A program made the translations under genes and the position numbers. This document shows positions 43,446 through 54,525 of a stretch of 64,000 nt of DNA, in pieces; positions within the stretch are counted from its first letter, which is position 1; every line of letters starts with the position of its first letter. Source of the stretch: Mesotaenium endlicherianum. Its lineage: Eukaryota; Streptophyta; Zygnematophyceae; Zygnematales; Mesotaeniaceae. The notes under the pieces were generated by a model that ran no database searches, was not told the origin of the DNA, and saw only the letters and a list, made by a program, of their open reading frames with translations. The DNA lies in assembly GCA_009602735.1 (NCBI GenBank), contig WELA01009367.1, positions 74,628 to 138,627 on the forward strand. The letters are read 5' to 3'.

Positions 43446-44164
43446 TGTAATGAATTAGTATATTAGTGGATATAATATTCATTTAGATATAATAGTTAAT
43501 TAAGTTCAGCCTGCAGAACTTTAGTTAATAATAAGGCTGCTGGACTTTACATAATTATCAGTTTAATGACTCAGCCGGAAGCAGCAGGCTGAAGTCCATA
43601 TAAGTCAGCTTGCTGACCCATTATTTGACAGCCAGCTGACTTCCGTACTCGGTAGCAGCGAACTGCCTTGACTTACACCTAAGTACGATATGCTAGATGA
43701 ATGGCCAGATGACATCCCTATGATGGATGGCTATTCGGGATGATGGGAGATTGTGGTGGATTTGGTTAACCGAGGTCCTACCAACGTGGTTAACTCCCGG
43801 GTAGGCGGTGCCATCGCACTGACTGTAGAACAGTAAACTCATTCCATGTACATATGCTAGGCATTGCTCTCGAGTTCGGCATTCGGAAACGAGGCCAACT
43901 CTCCTGTACAGCTTACTGAGAGAGATCTGAATCCAAGGCGAGAAGCCATTGATACGCACTGTCTTCTAACCTTGCTTATGTATGAGTTTACTGATTTGCA
44001 TTATTGATGCTAGTTTACTCGCATTTGACTTACGAGTATTATTCCCTGCTAGTGTATTGTCCTTTGCCGTTTAACTAGTTAACGGAAATACCATAAAGAT
44101 TACTTGCTGATATAAAGATCTTTATTAGTTGTTAATCGCTTATTTGGTAAGTCGATTCATTTCA
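43446..44164 (+). repeat. Chromovirus 5' LTR
   Basis: Starts TGTAATGAATTAG and ends GATTCATTTCA; 719 bp. TATAAAG near 44,111 is a possible promoter element. It drives the genomic transcript. Confidence 0.95.
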
Positions 44165-44165
44165 G

Positions 44166-44177
44166 TGGTATCGGAGC
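44166..44177 (+). other. Primer-binding site (initiator Met tRNA)
   Basis: TGGTATCGGAGC directly follows the 5' LTR. It matches the plant retrotransposon iMet primer site TGGTATCAGAGC at all but one base. Confidence 0.9.
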
Positions 44178-44198
44178 AGTTATCACAGTCTTCTTTGT

Positions 44199-45677
44199 AT
44201 GGTAAGGACAAGGTCTCAAACTAGCAACTCCCGAGACATGGAGAACCAGGATAACGAGAATGTCGAAAACCAGGCGGAAAGCCGTGTAGCGGGAACCCGT
44301 ACCTATTCTGAAGCAGTAGCAGATACTGCAGCTAGGGAGGCTGCAAATGAGGCAGCTGCTATTGCCACAGTCGCAGCTCAGCAAGCTGAGGAGGAGAGAG
44401 CCAGGCTAGAAGCTGAACAAGTAGCAAAGGCCGCTGAAGATACAGAAAGGAGGGAAAGATAGCCAGCTGACGAGCGCACTGTCGAGGAACTCATGGCATG
44501 AAGGGCCAATGTTCTGAACCCACCTCCTGTTGTACAACTCAATGTACCCCTAGGTCAAATACGTGACCGGCTTAATACGGCAGGAATTGCTGCTGCAGGG
44601 GCGAGAGGGACTGTTGAGGACACTACTCAGCGAGTAGGGGTCAATGCTGCTGCTGCATTTGCTAATCTACCACCCCAAAGTGTAGACTTGGGAGCATTGT
44701 TCGTTCAGATGCAGTCGCAAATGGCGACCATGTATCAGTCCCAGCAGGAGGACAAAAGAATCATAATGTCCCTACTGCGGGACAGAGACCAACTGGGGTC
44801 TCACACCACTAGTGGTGGTGGCCGAGGGCCTAGTAAGCCCAAGCCGAAACCTCCCCAGGACTATGATCCTGAGGGAAACAGAAAATATTACCTGATCAAG
44901 TTTCTCGCGGATGTTGGGCAGTGGTTGGAGAACTACCCAGAAATGCAAGATTACGAGAAGGTCAGGCACACCGGTGCGCTACTGAAAGGCAGTGCCGCAG
45001 ACTGGTGGCTTTACTGGAAGGAAGAGCGTAAGGCTCGGCAACTCGGTGACCCTACGTGGGTAGAGTTTGTCGAGAAGTTGCATGAGAAGTTTGATGTCAT
45101 CAACCAGCAGGAGAAAGCTATCTATGCGATGATCTCCCTGACACTGAAGCAGACCACTTCAGTTGCTGAGTTTGCTCAAAAGTTCCAAGAGAACATGATG
45201 AAGCAGCCAGATTTGCCAGAACGGTATAGGATAGCATACTTCAGGTATGGCTTGAAATCCGAGGTCTCTGGTCACTTTGCTGAGAAAAGGTATGAGAAAT
45301 TGGCTGACTTGATCAAGGATGCTGACGCCTGGGATCAGCAGCAGTTCAATCACAAGCGCCAGAGTAACGCTTTGGTGTCTAAGATTGTCAAAAAGCCCCA
45401 CGGTTCCTACAATGCAATTGAAGGCGACCAGGCTGAGGATAATCAGGGTGATGAATATGAGTATGAGTACAATGCTATTCAGTCTAGAGGTAGAGGTGGT
45501 CCCTCTCGAGGTGGCTATGGAAGGGGTGGTGGTAGGACTAAGCCGAGACCAGCCTCAGCAAAATCTACTTGCTACCATTGTCAGCAGAAAGGCCACTACA
45601 GAGAACAGTGTCCGGTCAAGCACCTGCCTAAGGTCGAGAGAAAAGACCAGCCTTTAAAAGACAGCAACAGTCAGTAA
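44199..45677 (+). pseudogene. Chromovirus gag
   Basis: Starts MVRTRSQTSNS at 44,199, followed by an Ala/Glu-rich helix. In-frame stops TAG at 44,461 and TGA at 44,499 close the frame; it is open again from about 44,502 to 45,677. The capsid core is ADWWLYWKEE and FRYGLKSEVSG, followed by a Gly/Arg-rich stretch and one CCHC zinc knuckle (CYHCQQKGHYREQC near 45,571-45,612). Both stops are one transition away from sense codons (CAG, CGA). Confidence 0.92.
45653..45659 (+). promoter_or_regulatory. -1 ribosomal frameshift heptamer TTTAAAA
   Basis: In the gag frame the codons read T TTA AAA, the canonical X XXY YYZ slippery form, 15 bases before the gag stop codon at 45,675. The pol frame is exactly -1 relative to gag and is open through this point. 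Confidence 0.75.
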
Positions 45678-48600
45678 TCCAGTCTACTGACTGTGAGGAT
45701 GCTAGAGATAGTGAGTCGTCACTAGCTGCCCTCGTAGCAGGTATTATGGGTCCTGCTGAACTGGATTCACTATGCATGCCTGACAACCAGATAAAGGAGA
45801 CCATCAGCAATATAGACGTCCAGAGAGTGCACACTCTGGATGCTCTTGTTCCACCTGATGTCCAACATTTCTTTGCTACGTCAGGAGAACAATGCGAAAG
45901 TCAGGAAAAGACAGTCCCCCCTATCCTACTGCATTGCATGATTGCAGGTAGGAAGGTGAGGGCATTTGTTGACGGAGGGGCGTCACATACTTTTATCCAC
46001 AAGGACTTAGTTAAGCGGCTAAGGCTGCCTACTGTCACCCAAGGGAATAGAAAAATATTCCTTGGAGATGCCTCAAGTATCCCGGGAGGAGTTATAACCA
46101 AGCCTATTGAGGTCCAGTTAGGTTCTGGCATTGCAGTTCTAACTGAAACGCTTACATTTGAGGTACTCAACACTGGCTTTTATGATCTCGTGCTAGGCAG
46201 GTCCTGGCTTAATAGACATCAAGCTGAAGTGTGTTGGAGCAGAGGTACAGTTAAAGTGAGAGGAGCCAGTGATGGGCAGACTGACTTGGCACCCACCAGT
46301 GCTCTTCCTCTTGTCCTGTGTGGATGGCAAATGAAGGAAAAGAAGAGGCTTCCAGAAGGATGCAAGTTGCTGAATGCAATGGAGTTCGTCAAAAGCTGGA
46401 ACCAGAAGGAAGACAGAATGTTCTGTCTGCTGCTAAGAGAGGTACCTCCTCAACCTGAAGAAGTGGTTGAGAAAAAGGTACACCCTCCGGAACACCCTAC
46501 TGCTGCAAACATTGTTGCTCAGTACACGGATGTGTTTAATATGCCTCCAGGACTACCCCCTAAGCGGGAAGTAGATCATAGGATTGATTTATTACCTGGT
46601 AGCCAGCCACCCTGGCAACGCACGTATGGCTTGTCTTATTTGGAGAGTGAGGAGTTGAAAACACAGATTGCAGAGCTGGAGGAAAATGGTTACATTTCTC
46701 CCAGTAAATCACCGTACGGCGCACCTATCCTATTTGTTAAGAAAAAGGATGGCAGTATGCGGATGTGTGTGGATTACAGAGCCCTGAACAGAATTACAGT
46801 AAAGAACAAGTATGCTTTACCCAGAATCGAGGACTTGCTTGATACCCTGTCTGGCGCTAAGGTGTTCAGTAAGATAGATCTCAAGAGTGGTTATCATCAA
46901 ATCAGAATTGCTGAGGGGGATGAACACAAGACTGCTTTCCGCACACGTTATGGACACTATGAGTTCAACGTGATGCCATTTGGACTGACTAATGCTCCTG
47001 CTACCTTTATGGGTGCTATGAATGACATTTTCAGACCTTATTTGGATAAGTTTGTGCAAGTTTTCCTGGATGATATTTTAATTTTCTCTAAAGATGAAGC
47101 TCAGCACACTGAACACTTAAAGAAAGTGCTGGACACTCTGCGGAAAAATCACTTGTATGCTAAAATGAGCAAGTGTGATTTCTTTAAGGAAAGTATTGAA
47201 TTCTTAGGCCACGTTGTCAGTAAAGAGGGCATCAGTGTGGATCCTAAGAAAGTCCAGACCATAAGGGACTGGCCAGTACCACAGTCTGTCTCTGAAGTTA
47301 GATCCTTCCTCGGGTTGGCTAACTACTATAGGAGATTTATTGAGAATTATTCCACAAAGGCCAGTAAACTGACTGACCTTACTAAGAAAGACATCGGGTA
47401 TGTGTGGGGGGAAGAGCAGCAGGCTGCCTTCCAGACCCTTAAAGATGCCCTTTGTTCTGCCCCAGTGCTAGCCGTGTATGACCCCAGCAAACCGGTGCAG
47501 GTGGTTACTGATGCCTCTGATTTTGCCATGGGTGCTATTTTGTTGCAGCCTGCTGACAAAACCACAAAGGATGGTAAGGTACGGCAGGAGTGGCATCCTG
47601 TGTTGTATGAGTCTATGAAATTTAATCCAGCGGAGATTAATTACTCAGTGCATGATAAAGAGCTGCTAGCTATCATTCATGTACTCAAACAGTGGAGAGC
47701 ATACTTACATGGTAAAGCTTTTAAGGTGATTACAGATCATCTAGCTCTGACCCACTTTCAGAAGAAGTCCAAGCTGTCGAGGAGGGAGAACCGCTGGAGC
47801 CAGATGCTGGAGCAGTTCCAAGTCCAGATCGACTACAAACCAGGGAAGTTGAATCCTGCTGATGCACTCTCTAGAAGACCTGACTTGCAAGAAAGGAACT
47901 TTAGTCAGCATGCTGTAGATAAAGTCCTGTGTGCACTCACTTCACTAAAGGTGAAAAAGTCCTTCCTTGAACAACTTAGGAAAGCCTACCTTTCTGACCC
48001 AACATTTGAGCCCAGCCCCACTACTGGTATGTGTCGTGCTACCGCACTCGGGTATAAGCTCAAGGGAGGGGTCTGGGTGACTGAAACCACTTCAGGCAGG
48101 CTGAAGCTGGTCATTCCTAATAATTTGGAAATAAGGTCTCTCTTACTGAGTCAAGCTCATGACAGTCTCCTGGGTGGACATTTGGGGCAGGCCAAAACTG
48201 TTGGCAAACTGGCAAAACATTATCATTGGGAGGGGTTACCCCGGGAGGTCTTGAAATATGTCAAGTCCTGTGACCAGTGTCAGAGAAATAAGTCTCGGCA
48301 CACACCACCCGGAGGTCTCTTGCAACCGCTACCCATCCCAGCGGGACGCTGGGAAACTATATCCATGGACTGGGTGGTCTCACTACCAAGAACTGCCAAC
48401 GGGCATGATTCAATACTGGTAGTCGTGGATAAACTGACAAAAATGGTCATTTTTATCCCCACAACTGTCAAAGTGACTGCACTCGAAACAGCGAGACAGT
48501 TTTACAACCATGTAGTATGCCAACATGGGCTCCCTTCTAATATCATCTCAGACAGAGACTCAAAATTCACCTCTAAGTTCTGGAGAGCTTTAATGGGGTT

Positions 48601-49297
48601 AATGGGAGTCAAACAGCTGCTCAGCACAGCAAACCACCCTCAGACTGATGGGCAGACTGAAAGAACTAACCGAGTTCTGCAGGCCGTGCTGAGAGCATAT
48701 ATTAACCAAAAACAAGATAATTGGGATGACCTGTTGCCTCAAATTCAGTTTGCGGTCAACAGTGCGGTGCACGCGTCAACGGGCAAGACTCCTTTTGAAC
48801 TCAGCCTGGGTAGAGTTCCTAAGTCTCCTTTAAATGTACTGGGGGAGTCTTTAACTTGCCCTGAAGGGATTGACAACCCGGTCTCCCTCGAGTTAACTCA
48901 GGAGTTTGCTGACACCCTGTCAGAAGTCCAACGAAACCTGCACAAGGCCCAAGAAAACCAACAAAAATACGCTAATCAACACCGTCGGGAACTGACATTT
49001 TCCAAGGGGGATTTAGTCAAACTGCATTCTCAGCACCTGTACCTCCCTGGTGTGGTCAAGAAAAAGCTTGGCCCTGTCTGGGTCGGTCCATATTCGGTGG
49101 TACGTCGTATCGGTCAGAATGATTACAAACTGAACATGTCAGCTGAATACAAGGGTCACCCGGTCTTTAATGTCTCCTTCCTGGAACCATACATCAAAGG
49201 TGATACACTGTTCACAGGTCGGTTACCTGTCCAACCGGGACCGGTCCCCGCTGTCCGAGACGGCGACCCTGAGGAATATGAGGTCGATGAGATTTGA
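45660..49297 (+). CDS. Chromovirus pol (protease, RT, RNase H, integrase)
   Basis: Polyprotein in the -1 frame after gag; the first internal Met is at 45,746. Numbering from that Met: protease near 73 ([12 protein letters not shown], with Gly where Thr or Ser is usual in D-T/S-G); RT with DLKSGYHQI and FLDD near 440; RNase H with VTDASDF near 588 and DALSRR; integrase with HHCC zinc domain (H near 809, CDQCQ near 843), Asp in SMDWV, Asp in SDRDSKF, Glu in GQTERTNR; then a GPY/F-type module (LGPVWVGPY) near 1113. A TGA at 49,295 ends the frame just before the chromodomain. Otherwise it is fully open. Confidence 0.95.
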
Positions 49298-49462
49298 GAC
49301 GCTCGCTCGGTCCGTCGATCGTCTAAATATGTCATGAAATACCTCATTCGCTGGAAGGGTTACGATGCCTTTGGGGACACTTGGGAATTTAAGGACAACT
49401 TGACCAATGCCAAAGGGGCGTTGAAACGGTTCCACCTTCGGGCCGCTGGAGTCCCTTCATAA
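49298..49462 (+). pseudogene. Chromodomain of pol, after a premature TGA
   Basis: In the same frame as pol, reading DARSVRRSSKYVMKYLIRWK, then GYDAFGDTWEF, then LTNAKGALKRFHLR. This is a chromodomain, with aromatic residues for histone-tail binding (Y, W, W). It would steer integration toward marked chromatin. One nonsense codon (TGA at 49,295) separates it from the integrase. Confidence 0.92.
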
Positions 49463-49508
49463 CTGTCATTTCAGTTGACACGGGAAGGTGACAGGCGGTC
49501 CTGTCTCC

Positions 49509-49524
49509 ATTTAAGTTGGAGGGG
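49509..49524 (+). other. Internal polypurine tract, first copy
   Basis: TTAAGTTGGAGGGGAAAA lies after pol and closely matches the tract next to the 3' LTR (TTAAGTTGGAGGGAT at about 51,504). In a simple chromovirus this would be the only tract and the LTR would follow directly. Confidence 0.6.
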
Positions 49525-49728
49525 AAAATATATGACAGTTAGTGAGCGAGAGCGATAAAAACACACTCATACGTTTATGTGTAGCGCATCGCAACTACGT
49601 CAACTTTTAGCAATCATCTCGCAAGGTAAACAACATCGAATCCACTATACTAATACTAACATACTTCCTGCAATCCCTATGACAAAGGCCCATACCCTAC
49701 TAACTTGTGCCCTGGTTACATGCACAGG

Positions 49729-51405
49729 ATGGCGCCCACCACACAAAAGGAGGACAGAAAGCGCAAGGCGGAAGAAGCCAGGAGGACAATGGAGCAATAC
49801 CAGAAGGAGCTGGCGGCGACGTCCCTCACCAGGGGAGAACAGGAAAGGGTCCGCAGACAACAAGAGGCGGCAGAAGAGGCACAGAGGAAGAAGGATCAGG
49901 AAGCGGAAAACCTCAGGAAGGCTGAGGAGGAGAGACAGAAGAAACAGCAAGAAGAAGCGGCAGCGGCAGAAGAGGAGAAAAGAAAAAAGATTGAAGCGGA
50001 CAGACAGAAGAGCTTGGCCACTTACAGGTATACTGTGGTGGGTGGCCAAAACTTCGATAACCTGAAGGAAGCATTGCTGGCAGCCCAGGAGATCAACAGG
50101 CTGGAACAGACAACACTGCTACAGAAGGAAGGAGCTACAGCACTGGACAGGTACATCGAGACACACACCGGCGTGGTCCTTTACGAAGATTATGCTAAGA
50201 TGGTGGGCTATACAGCAGAGCAGGCCCGGTATCTCGCAGATGATTCAGAGGACAAGCCGGTCCCCATACCGGGAATAGTGGGAGATCAGAGACTCATCCG
50301 GATGGTGAGCATGCGGCCCGATAGCTTTAAGGATACGGTATTCTACCTCACACTCCTGCCAGCTTACAATGAAGTTGAGAGAAGGAGCTGGGAGTACTTG
50401 GCCAGGGAAGCAGGACAGCAGATGTTCTCTCCCCACTGGTTCCCGTGTAACCTGAGGAAGGCTGAGCACGGACTCCAGTACTACCAGCAGCCAACAGGCT
50501 GGAGGTGGATGACCGTCACAAATAAGAAGCAGGAGTGTGACCGAGCCCAACCGGATGACTTCCACTATGGCCTAGACGGCTATCTCATCCTACCACCTCA
50601 CATTGCCCCTTGGGATCCCAGGCTGAATGGATGCCTGAGCAATATGAATGCAGAGACCAAGGAACATAGGAGGAGGGGAAGAGACTACTTCTCTAAGGGA
50701 AAGCATGCCTTTGTCAAATGGGCAAAGAATGCAGGCCGGATAGATATCAGTAGGCTGAAGGCCAAGCAACCTCCAGCGCGCCCTAAGAAAGGGAGGTCGG
50801 TAGACTACTCCATGTCTACTAGGGAGCAGGACGACTTAGTGGACGAGACCCCTACTCTCTCCGAGGAGGAGGATGAGGAGGATGAGGAAGAAGAACAAGG
50901 CAGAGGAGAAGCATCAGCAGCAGGTACTCAGGATACCCAGGGACAGGCAGTGGCACTTCCTAAAGAACCACGATCAGGTGTGTGGAATGTGATCCCCGTT
51001 ATGGCGACAACTGGACCCCGCGCTCGCTCCCCCAGCCCACCTGCCCAAGCAGGGGAAGAAGCTGATCTGACTGTACTGGGCAGCAGACACAGGCAGAAAT
51101 CCCCAGAGGACAGGGGTGCCAGAAGAGGGACATGCGGGTGGGCCAGAGGCATGCCGGCCTCCCCCTCCGCTCAAGGGCATGTACCTCTAGCCAATGTATT
51201 TCAGCATCCTACTGGAATGCCTGTCTATGTGGGAATCAACACCCAAATAGTTGAAGAGCAGGCCACCATCCTCCGTTCTCCTCGAGGGCCAACTTTAGAG
51301 CAAACAGGGTTCTTTAGAAGGCCAGCTGACAGACCTAGAGGGCTGTCCAGATCTAGGTCCAGATCTCCGTCTCCTGATCCTGAAGCCCCAGGAACAACCC
51401 CTTAA
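49729..51405 (+). CDS. Chromovirus additional 3' ORF, unknown function
   Basis: An open frame of 558 codons from MAPTTQKED (49,729), or 566 from an upstream Met at 49,705. The 49,729 start has a good context (ACAGGATGG) and sits two bases after an acceptor-like CAG, suggesting a spliced message. Residues about 8-115 are very rich in Glu/Lys/Arg/Gln, probably a long coiled coil. The central part (YRYTVVGGQNFDNLKEALLA, HTGVVLYEDYAKMVGYT, HWFPCNLRKAEHGLQYY) looks globular. Next come a Glu/Asp tract near 385-400 and a C-terminal SRSRSRSPSPDP tail. No transmembrane segment, so it is not a typical env. I do not recognise the family. It is intact although gag and pol carry stops. Confidence 0.8.
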   Translation: MAPTTQKEDRKRKAEEARRTMEQYQKELAATSLTRGEQERVRRQQEAAEEAQRKKDQEAENLRKAEEERQKKQQEEAAAAEEEKRKKIEADRQKSLATYRYTVVGGQNFDNLKEALLAAQEINRLEQTTLLQKEGATALDRYIETHTGVVLYEDYAKMVGYTAEQARYLADDSEDKPVPIPGIVGDQRLIRMVSMRPDSFKDTVFYLTLLPAYNEVERRSWEYLAREAGQQMFSPHWFPCNLRKAEHGLQYYQQPTGWRWMTVTNKKQECDRAQPDDFHYGLDGYLILPPHIAPWDPRLNGCLSNMNAETKEHRRRGRDYFSKGKHAFVKWAKNAGRIDISRLKAKQPPARPKKGRSVDYSMSTREQDDLVDETPTLSEEEDEEDEEEEQGRGEASAAGTQDTQGQAVALPKEPRSGVWNVIPVMATTGPRARSPSPPAQAGEEADLTVLGSRHRQKSPEDRGARRGTCGWARGMPASPSAQGHVPLANVFQHPTGMPVYVGINTQIVEEQATILRSPRGPTLEQTGFFRRPADRPRGLSRSRSRSPSPDPEAPGTTP

Positions 51406-51503
51406 GGTGACAGGCTGAGAAGACAGTCAGTAGGGGAGGCTGGTCAGGGTCAGTTCTTTTATTTAAGGCTTTGGCAGTTTAATGTTGTCGAGGCGACAAC
51501 AAG

Positions 51504-51518
51504 TTAAGTTGGAGGGAT
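51504..51518 (+). other. Polypurine tract before the 3' LTR
   Basis: GTTAAGTTGGAGGGAT immediately precedes TGTAATG at 51,519. It is the plus-strand primer site for reverse transcription. Confidence 0.8.
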
Positions 51519-52237
51519 TGTAATGAATCAGTATATTAGTGGATATAATATTCATTTAAATATAATAGTTAATTAAGTTCAGCCTGCTGAACTTTAGTTA
51601 ATAGTCAGTCTGCTGGACTTTACATAATTATCAGTTTAATGACTCGGCCAAAAGCAGCAGGCTGAAGTCAACTTAAGTCAGCTTGCTGATCCATTCTTTG
51701 ACAGCCAGCTGACTTCCGTACTCGGTAGCAGCGAACTGCCTTGATATACACTTAAGTACGATATGCTAGATGAATGGCCAGATGACATCCCTATGATGGA
51801 TGGCTATTCGGGATGATGGGAGATGGCGGTGGATTTGGTTAACCGAGGTCTTACCAACGTGGTTAACTCCCGGGTAGGCGGTGCCATCGCACTGGCCGTT
51901 GAACAGTAAACTCATTCCATGTACATATGCTAGGCATTGCTCTCGGGTTCGATATTCGGAAACGAGGCCAACTCTCCTGTACAGCTTACTAAGAGAGATC
52001 TGAATCCAAGGCGAGAAGCCATTCATACGCACTGTCTTCTAACCTTTCTTATGTATGAGTTTACTGATTTGCATTATTGATGCTAGTTTACTCGCATTTG
52101 ACTTACGAGTATTATTCCCTGCTAGTGTATTGTCCTTTGCCGTTTAACCAGTTAACGGAAATACCATAAAGATTACTTGCTGATATAAAGATCTTTATTA
52201 ATTGTTAATCGCCTATTTGGTAAGTCGATTCATTTCA
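51519..52237 (+). repeat. Chromovirus 3' LTR
   Basis: TGTAATGAATCAG to GATTCATTTCA, 719 bp, collinear with the 5' LTR without gaps. Confidence 0.95.
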
Positions 52238-53320
52238 GAAGCTCTGGACATGCAATTGCCAACACAGGTGCCTGTGTCAACAACTCCTTAATCTTCTCGA
52301 AAGCTTGCTGCTCCTTGTCACCCCATAGCCACTTCTCCTGCTTCTTTAACATGTCTGTGAGCGGTGCATACACCTTGGCAAATCCTTCAATGAAACGTCG
52401 ATAATAATTTGCCATGCCGAGGAAACTCCTAAGTTGATGAATATCAGCAAGTACCGGCCAATCTCTGACTGCTTGCACCTTCTTCTGCTCCACCTTTACT
52501 CCTTCAGCTCCCACTATGTGCCCAAGAAACTTGACCTCCTTGAGACAGAAGTCGCACTTGCTCATCTTCCCACATAACTTCTGATCTCTCAAGACCTCCA
52601 ACACCTTCCTCAAATGCTCCACATGCTCTTCCAAGGTCTTCAAATAGATCAGGATGTCGTCCAAAAATACCACCACAAACTGGTCCAAGTAGGGTCTGAA
52701 GACACTATTCATGAGTCCCATGAATGTAGCAAGTGCATTAGTCAACCCAAAAGGCATGACTGTGAACTCAAATAAACCATAACGAGTCCTGAAAGCAGTC
52801 TTCTGAACGTCTTCTTCCGCAATCCGTACCTGGTGATAGCCACTCCTCAAATCGATCTTCGAGAAATACTTCGCCCCGACAAGCCTGTCAATTAACTCGT
52901 CCACTCGTGAAAGTGGGTACCTGTTTTTGATGGTGATCTTGTTGAGTGCTCGGTAGTCGACACACATCCTCATAGTCCCATCCTTCTTCTTCACAAATAA
53001 GACTGGCGCTGCAATTGGAGACTCGCTGGGTCGGAAGAATCCCTTCTCCAATAACTCTGTCAACTGTTTCTTCAACTCATCCAACTCCGCAAACGATGGT
53101 CGGTAGGCGGGTCTCACTGGTGGCTTGCTCCCTGGTTTCAACTCAATCTTTGCTCCATAGCTCTCTGTGGAGGTACTCCTGCAGGTAGCTCCTCAGGAAA
53201 CACGCACTTGAACTCCTCCAACAGCGCCTTAATTTGGGCAGGCACCTCAGCAGGCTTCTTTTCTTGAGCAGTTGGGCTCTGCTTCTTCTGAGCAAGGGGA
53301 TCAAACACCACTACTTGCAC
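52238..53320 (-). pseudogene. Gypsy reverse transcriptase fragment
   Basis: Minus-strand frames 53,320-53,138 and 53,141-52,230 are joined by a frameshift near 53,140. They read [16 protein letters not shown], then [46 protein letters not shown], active site [15 protein letters not shown], and [20 protein letters not shown], and stop within RNase H ([17 protein letters not shown]) at the chromovirus LTR edge. Protease, RNase H core and integrase are missing. It is a different lineage from both neighbours. Confidence 0.93.
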
Positions 53321-53600
53321 TCCGCGTCAGCCAAACTTACGTGAAGGTTCGAGTTTACTCTAACGGGCCAGATCGCTCGACGCTGTCGGTCAATCCATCA
53401 GTCGCGCTCACCGCGAATTAAGGACAGTCGTCAACCGACCTCAAAACTAAACTTCGGAAATCCATGACTCTCAATACGTGACAAAATTCGATGACCTTTA
53501 TATCAAAGTGACCACGAAAATGCACTCTACACTTTTATGCAATCAAAATATACTTTCAATGAACTAAAATATGCACTTTATAAACCTAAGACCTTACAGA
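53316..53600 (+). repeat. LTR-derived fragment
   Basis: The first ~80 bases (GCACTCCGCGTCAGCCAAA, then CTCTAACGGGCCAGAT) recur at 13,200-13,275. The last ~150 bases resemble the 3' end of the solo LTR at 40,112-40,824, and both end CCTTACA. It probably marks an LTR of the 40-kb solo-LTR family. Confidence 0.5.
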
Positions 53601-54525
53601 CAAGGTTTGGAGACCCATCAAGTTCAAGCCTAAGAGGGTCTAAACAATGACGGACAAATCTCTAGCCCGTGCAGGGGCTTTGATGCGCTTGCAAGTTAAA
53701 ATAAATAGACCCTTAGCGCTCGTTGCCTGGTCGTTCCGAGTGAGGTTAATTTCAAATGCTTATGAGTGGGTTATGAAAAACAATTGATTGGTCGAGACAA
53801 GGGCGACGACCATGTGAGGGCCAGCCTTAGCCACCAAAACTTGGGCCAAGGCGTTAGCCTAGTCGACGGCAGATATCCATCCCGTCGAGATTGACGGTTG
53901 GGAAGAAATGACGAGGAATAATCCGGCCCCCTCCTTTACTTAAGTTACAGTTGCTTGCTTTGCTTACAACCATAACGTTATATAATGACATATGTTTGCG
54001 TTAAAATAAATTATTAATGAAACAAATGGCCGTGGGTGTACCAACAATGGTGACACCCTTTGACCAATCACGCACAAGTGCCTATCAGAAGGGACCGAGC
54101 CAAGGGGGACGAGCAAGCCTGGAAGGACGAGCTTGTCAGAGCACCCCCTGCCACTCGGCGACTTTTGTTTGTCGCCGTCTGACAACGTAGCTTGCTTGCG
54201 ACCATGCCGATATGTCGACCAATAAATGTGAAGACTTGTTAGGACCCCTCTTGCCTACTAACAAAATTGACCAGGCCACAGGGGCCAGGCACGTAAGGGC
54301 CACCCCCGGCACCCCATGACTTGAACTTATACAAATTTGATTTAAGAGTCAACCTCTTTTTATTTTATAGCTTATTCATCCATGTCGTGCGCTAGGAGGT
54401 CGGGTGCATACTATCGACACAAGCAATGCATAATAAGCAAGCAGGCTTGGCTATAATAGAGTCTAAAATACATGGGGCTTCATAGCCAAAAAGGGAGGCA
54501 AGTGCTGGATGTTTTAATCAAGGAG
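53601..54525. other. No gene recognised
   Basis: Mixed-composition sequence between an LTR fragment and an inverted LTR copy. Short frames only. Confidence 0.5.

Larger units (their letters stand above)
43446..52237 (+). mobile_element. Chromovirus (Ty3/gypsy LTR retrotransposon), two LTRs
   Basis: Two 719-bp LTRs of equal length frame gag, pol with chromodomain, and an extra 3' ORF. By eye the LTRs differ at about 35 positions (about 95% identical), all substitutions. Flanks are gypsy copy B on the left and a minus-strand gypsy RT on the right, with no 5-bp duplication (CTTGG against GAAGC). Confidence 0.95.

Noticed and set aside
49577-50065. 162-codon Arg/Lys-rich ORF overlapping the start of the chromovirus extra ORF
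   Set aside because: It is an alternate frame of the coiled-coil coding stretch; its composition is explained by GAR/AAG-rich codons read out of frame.
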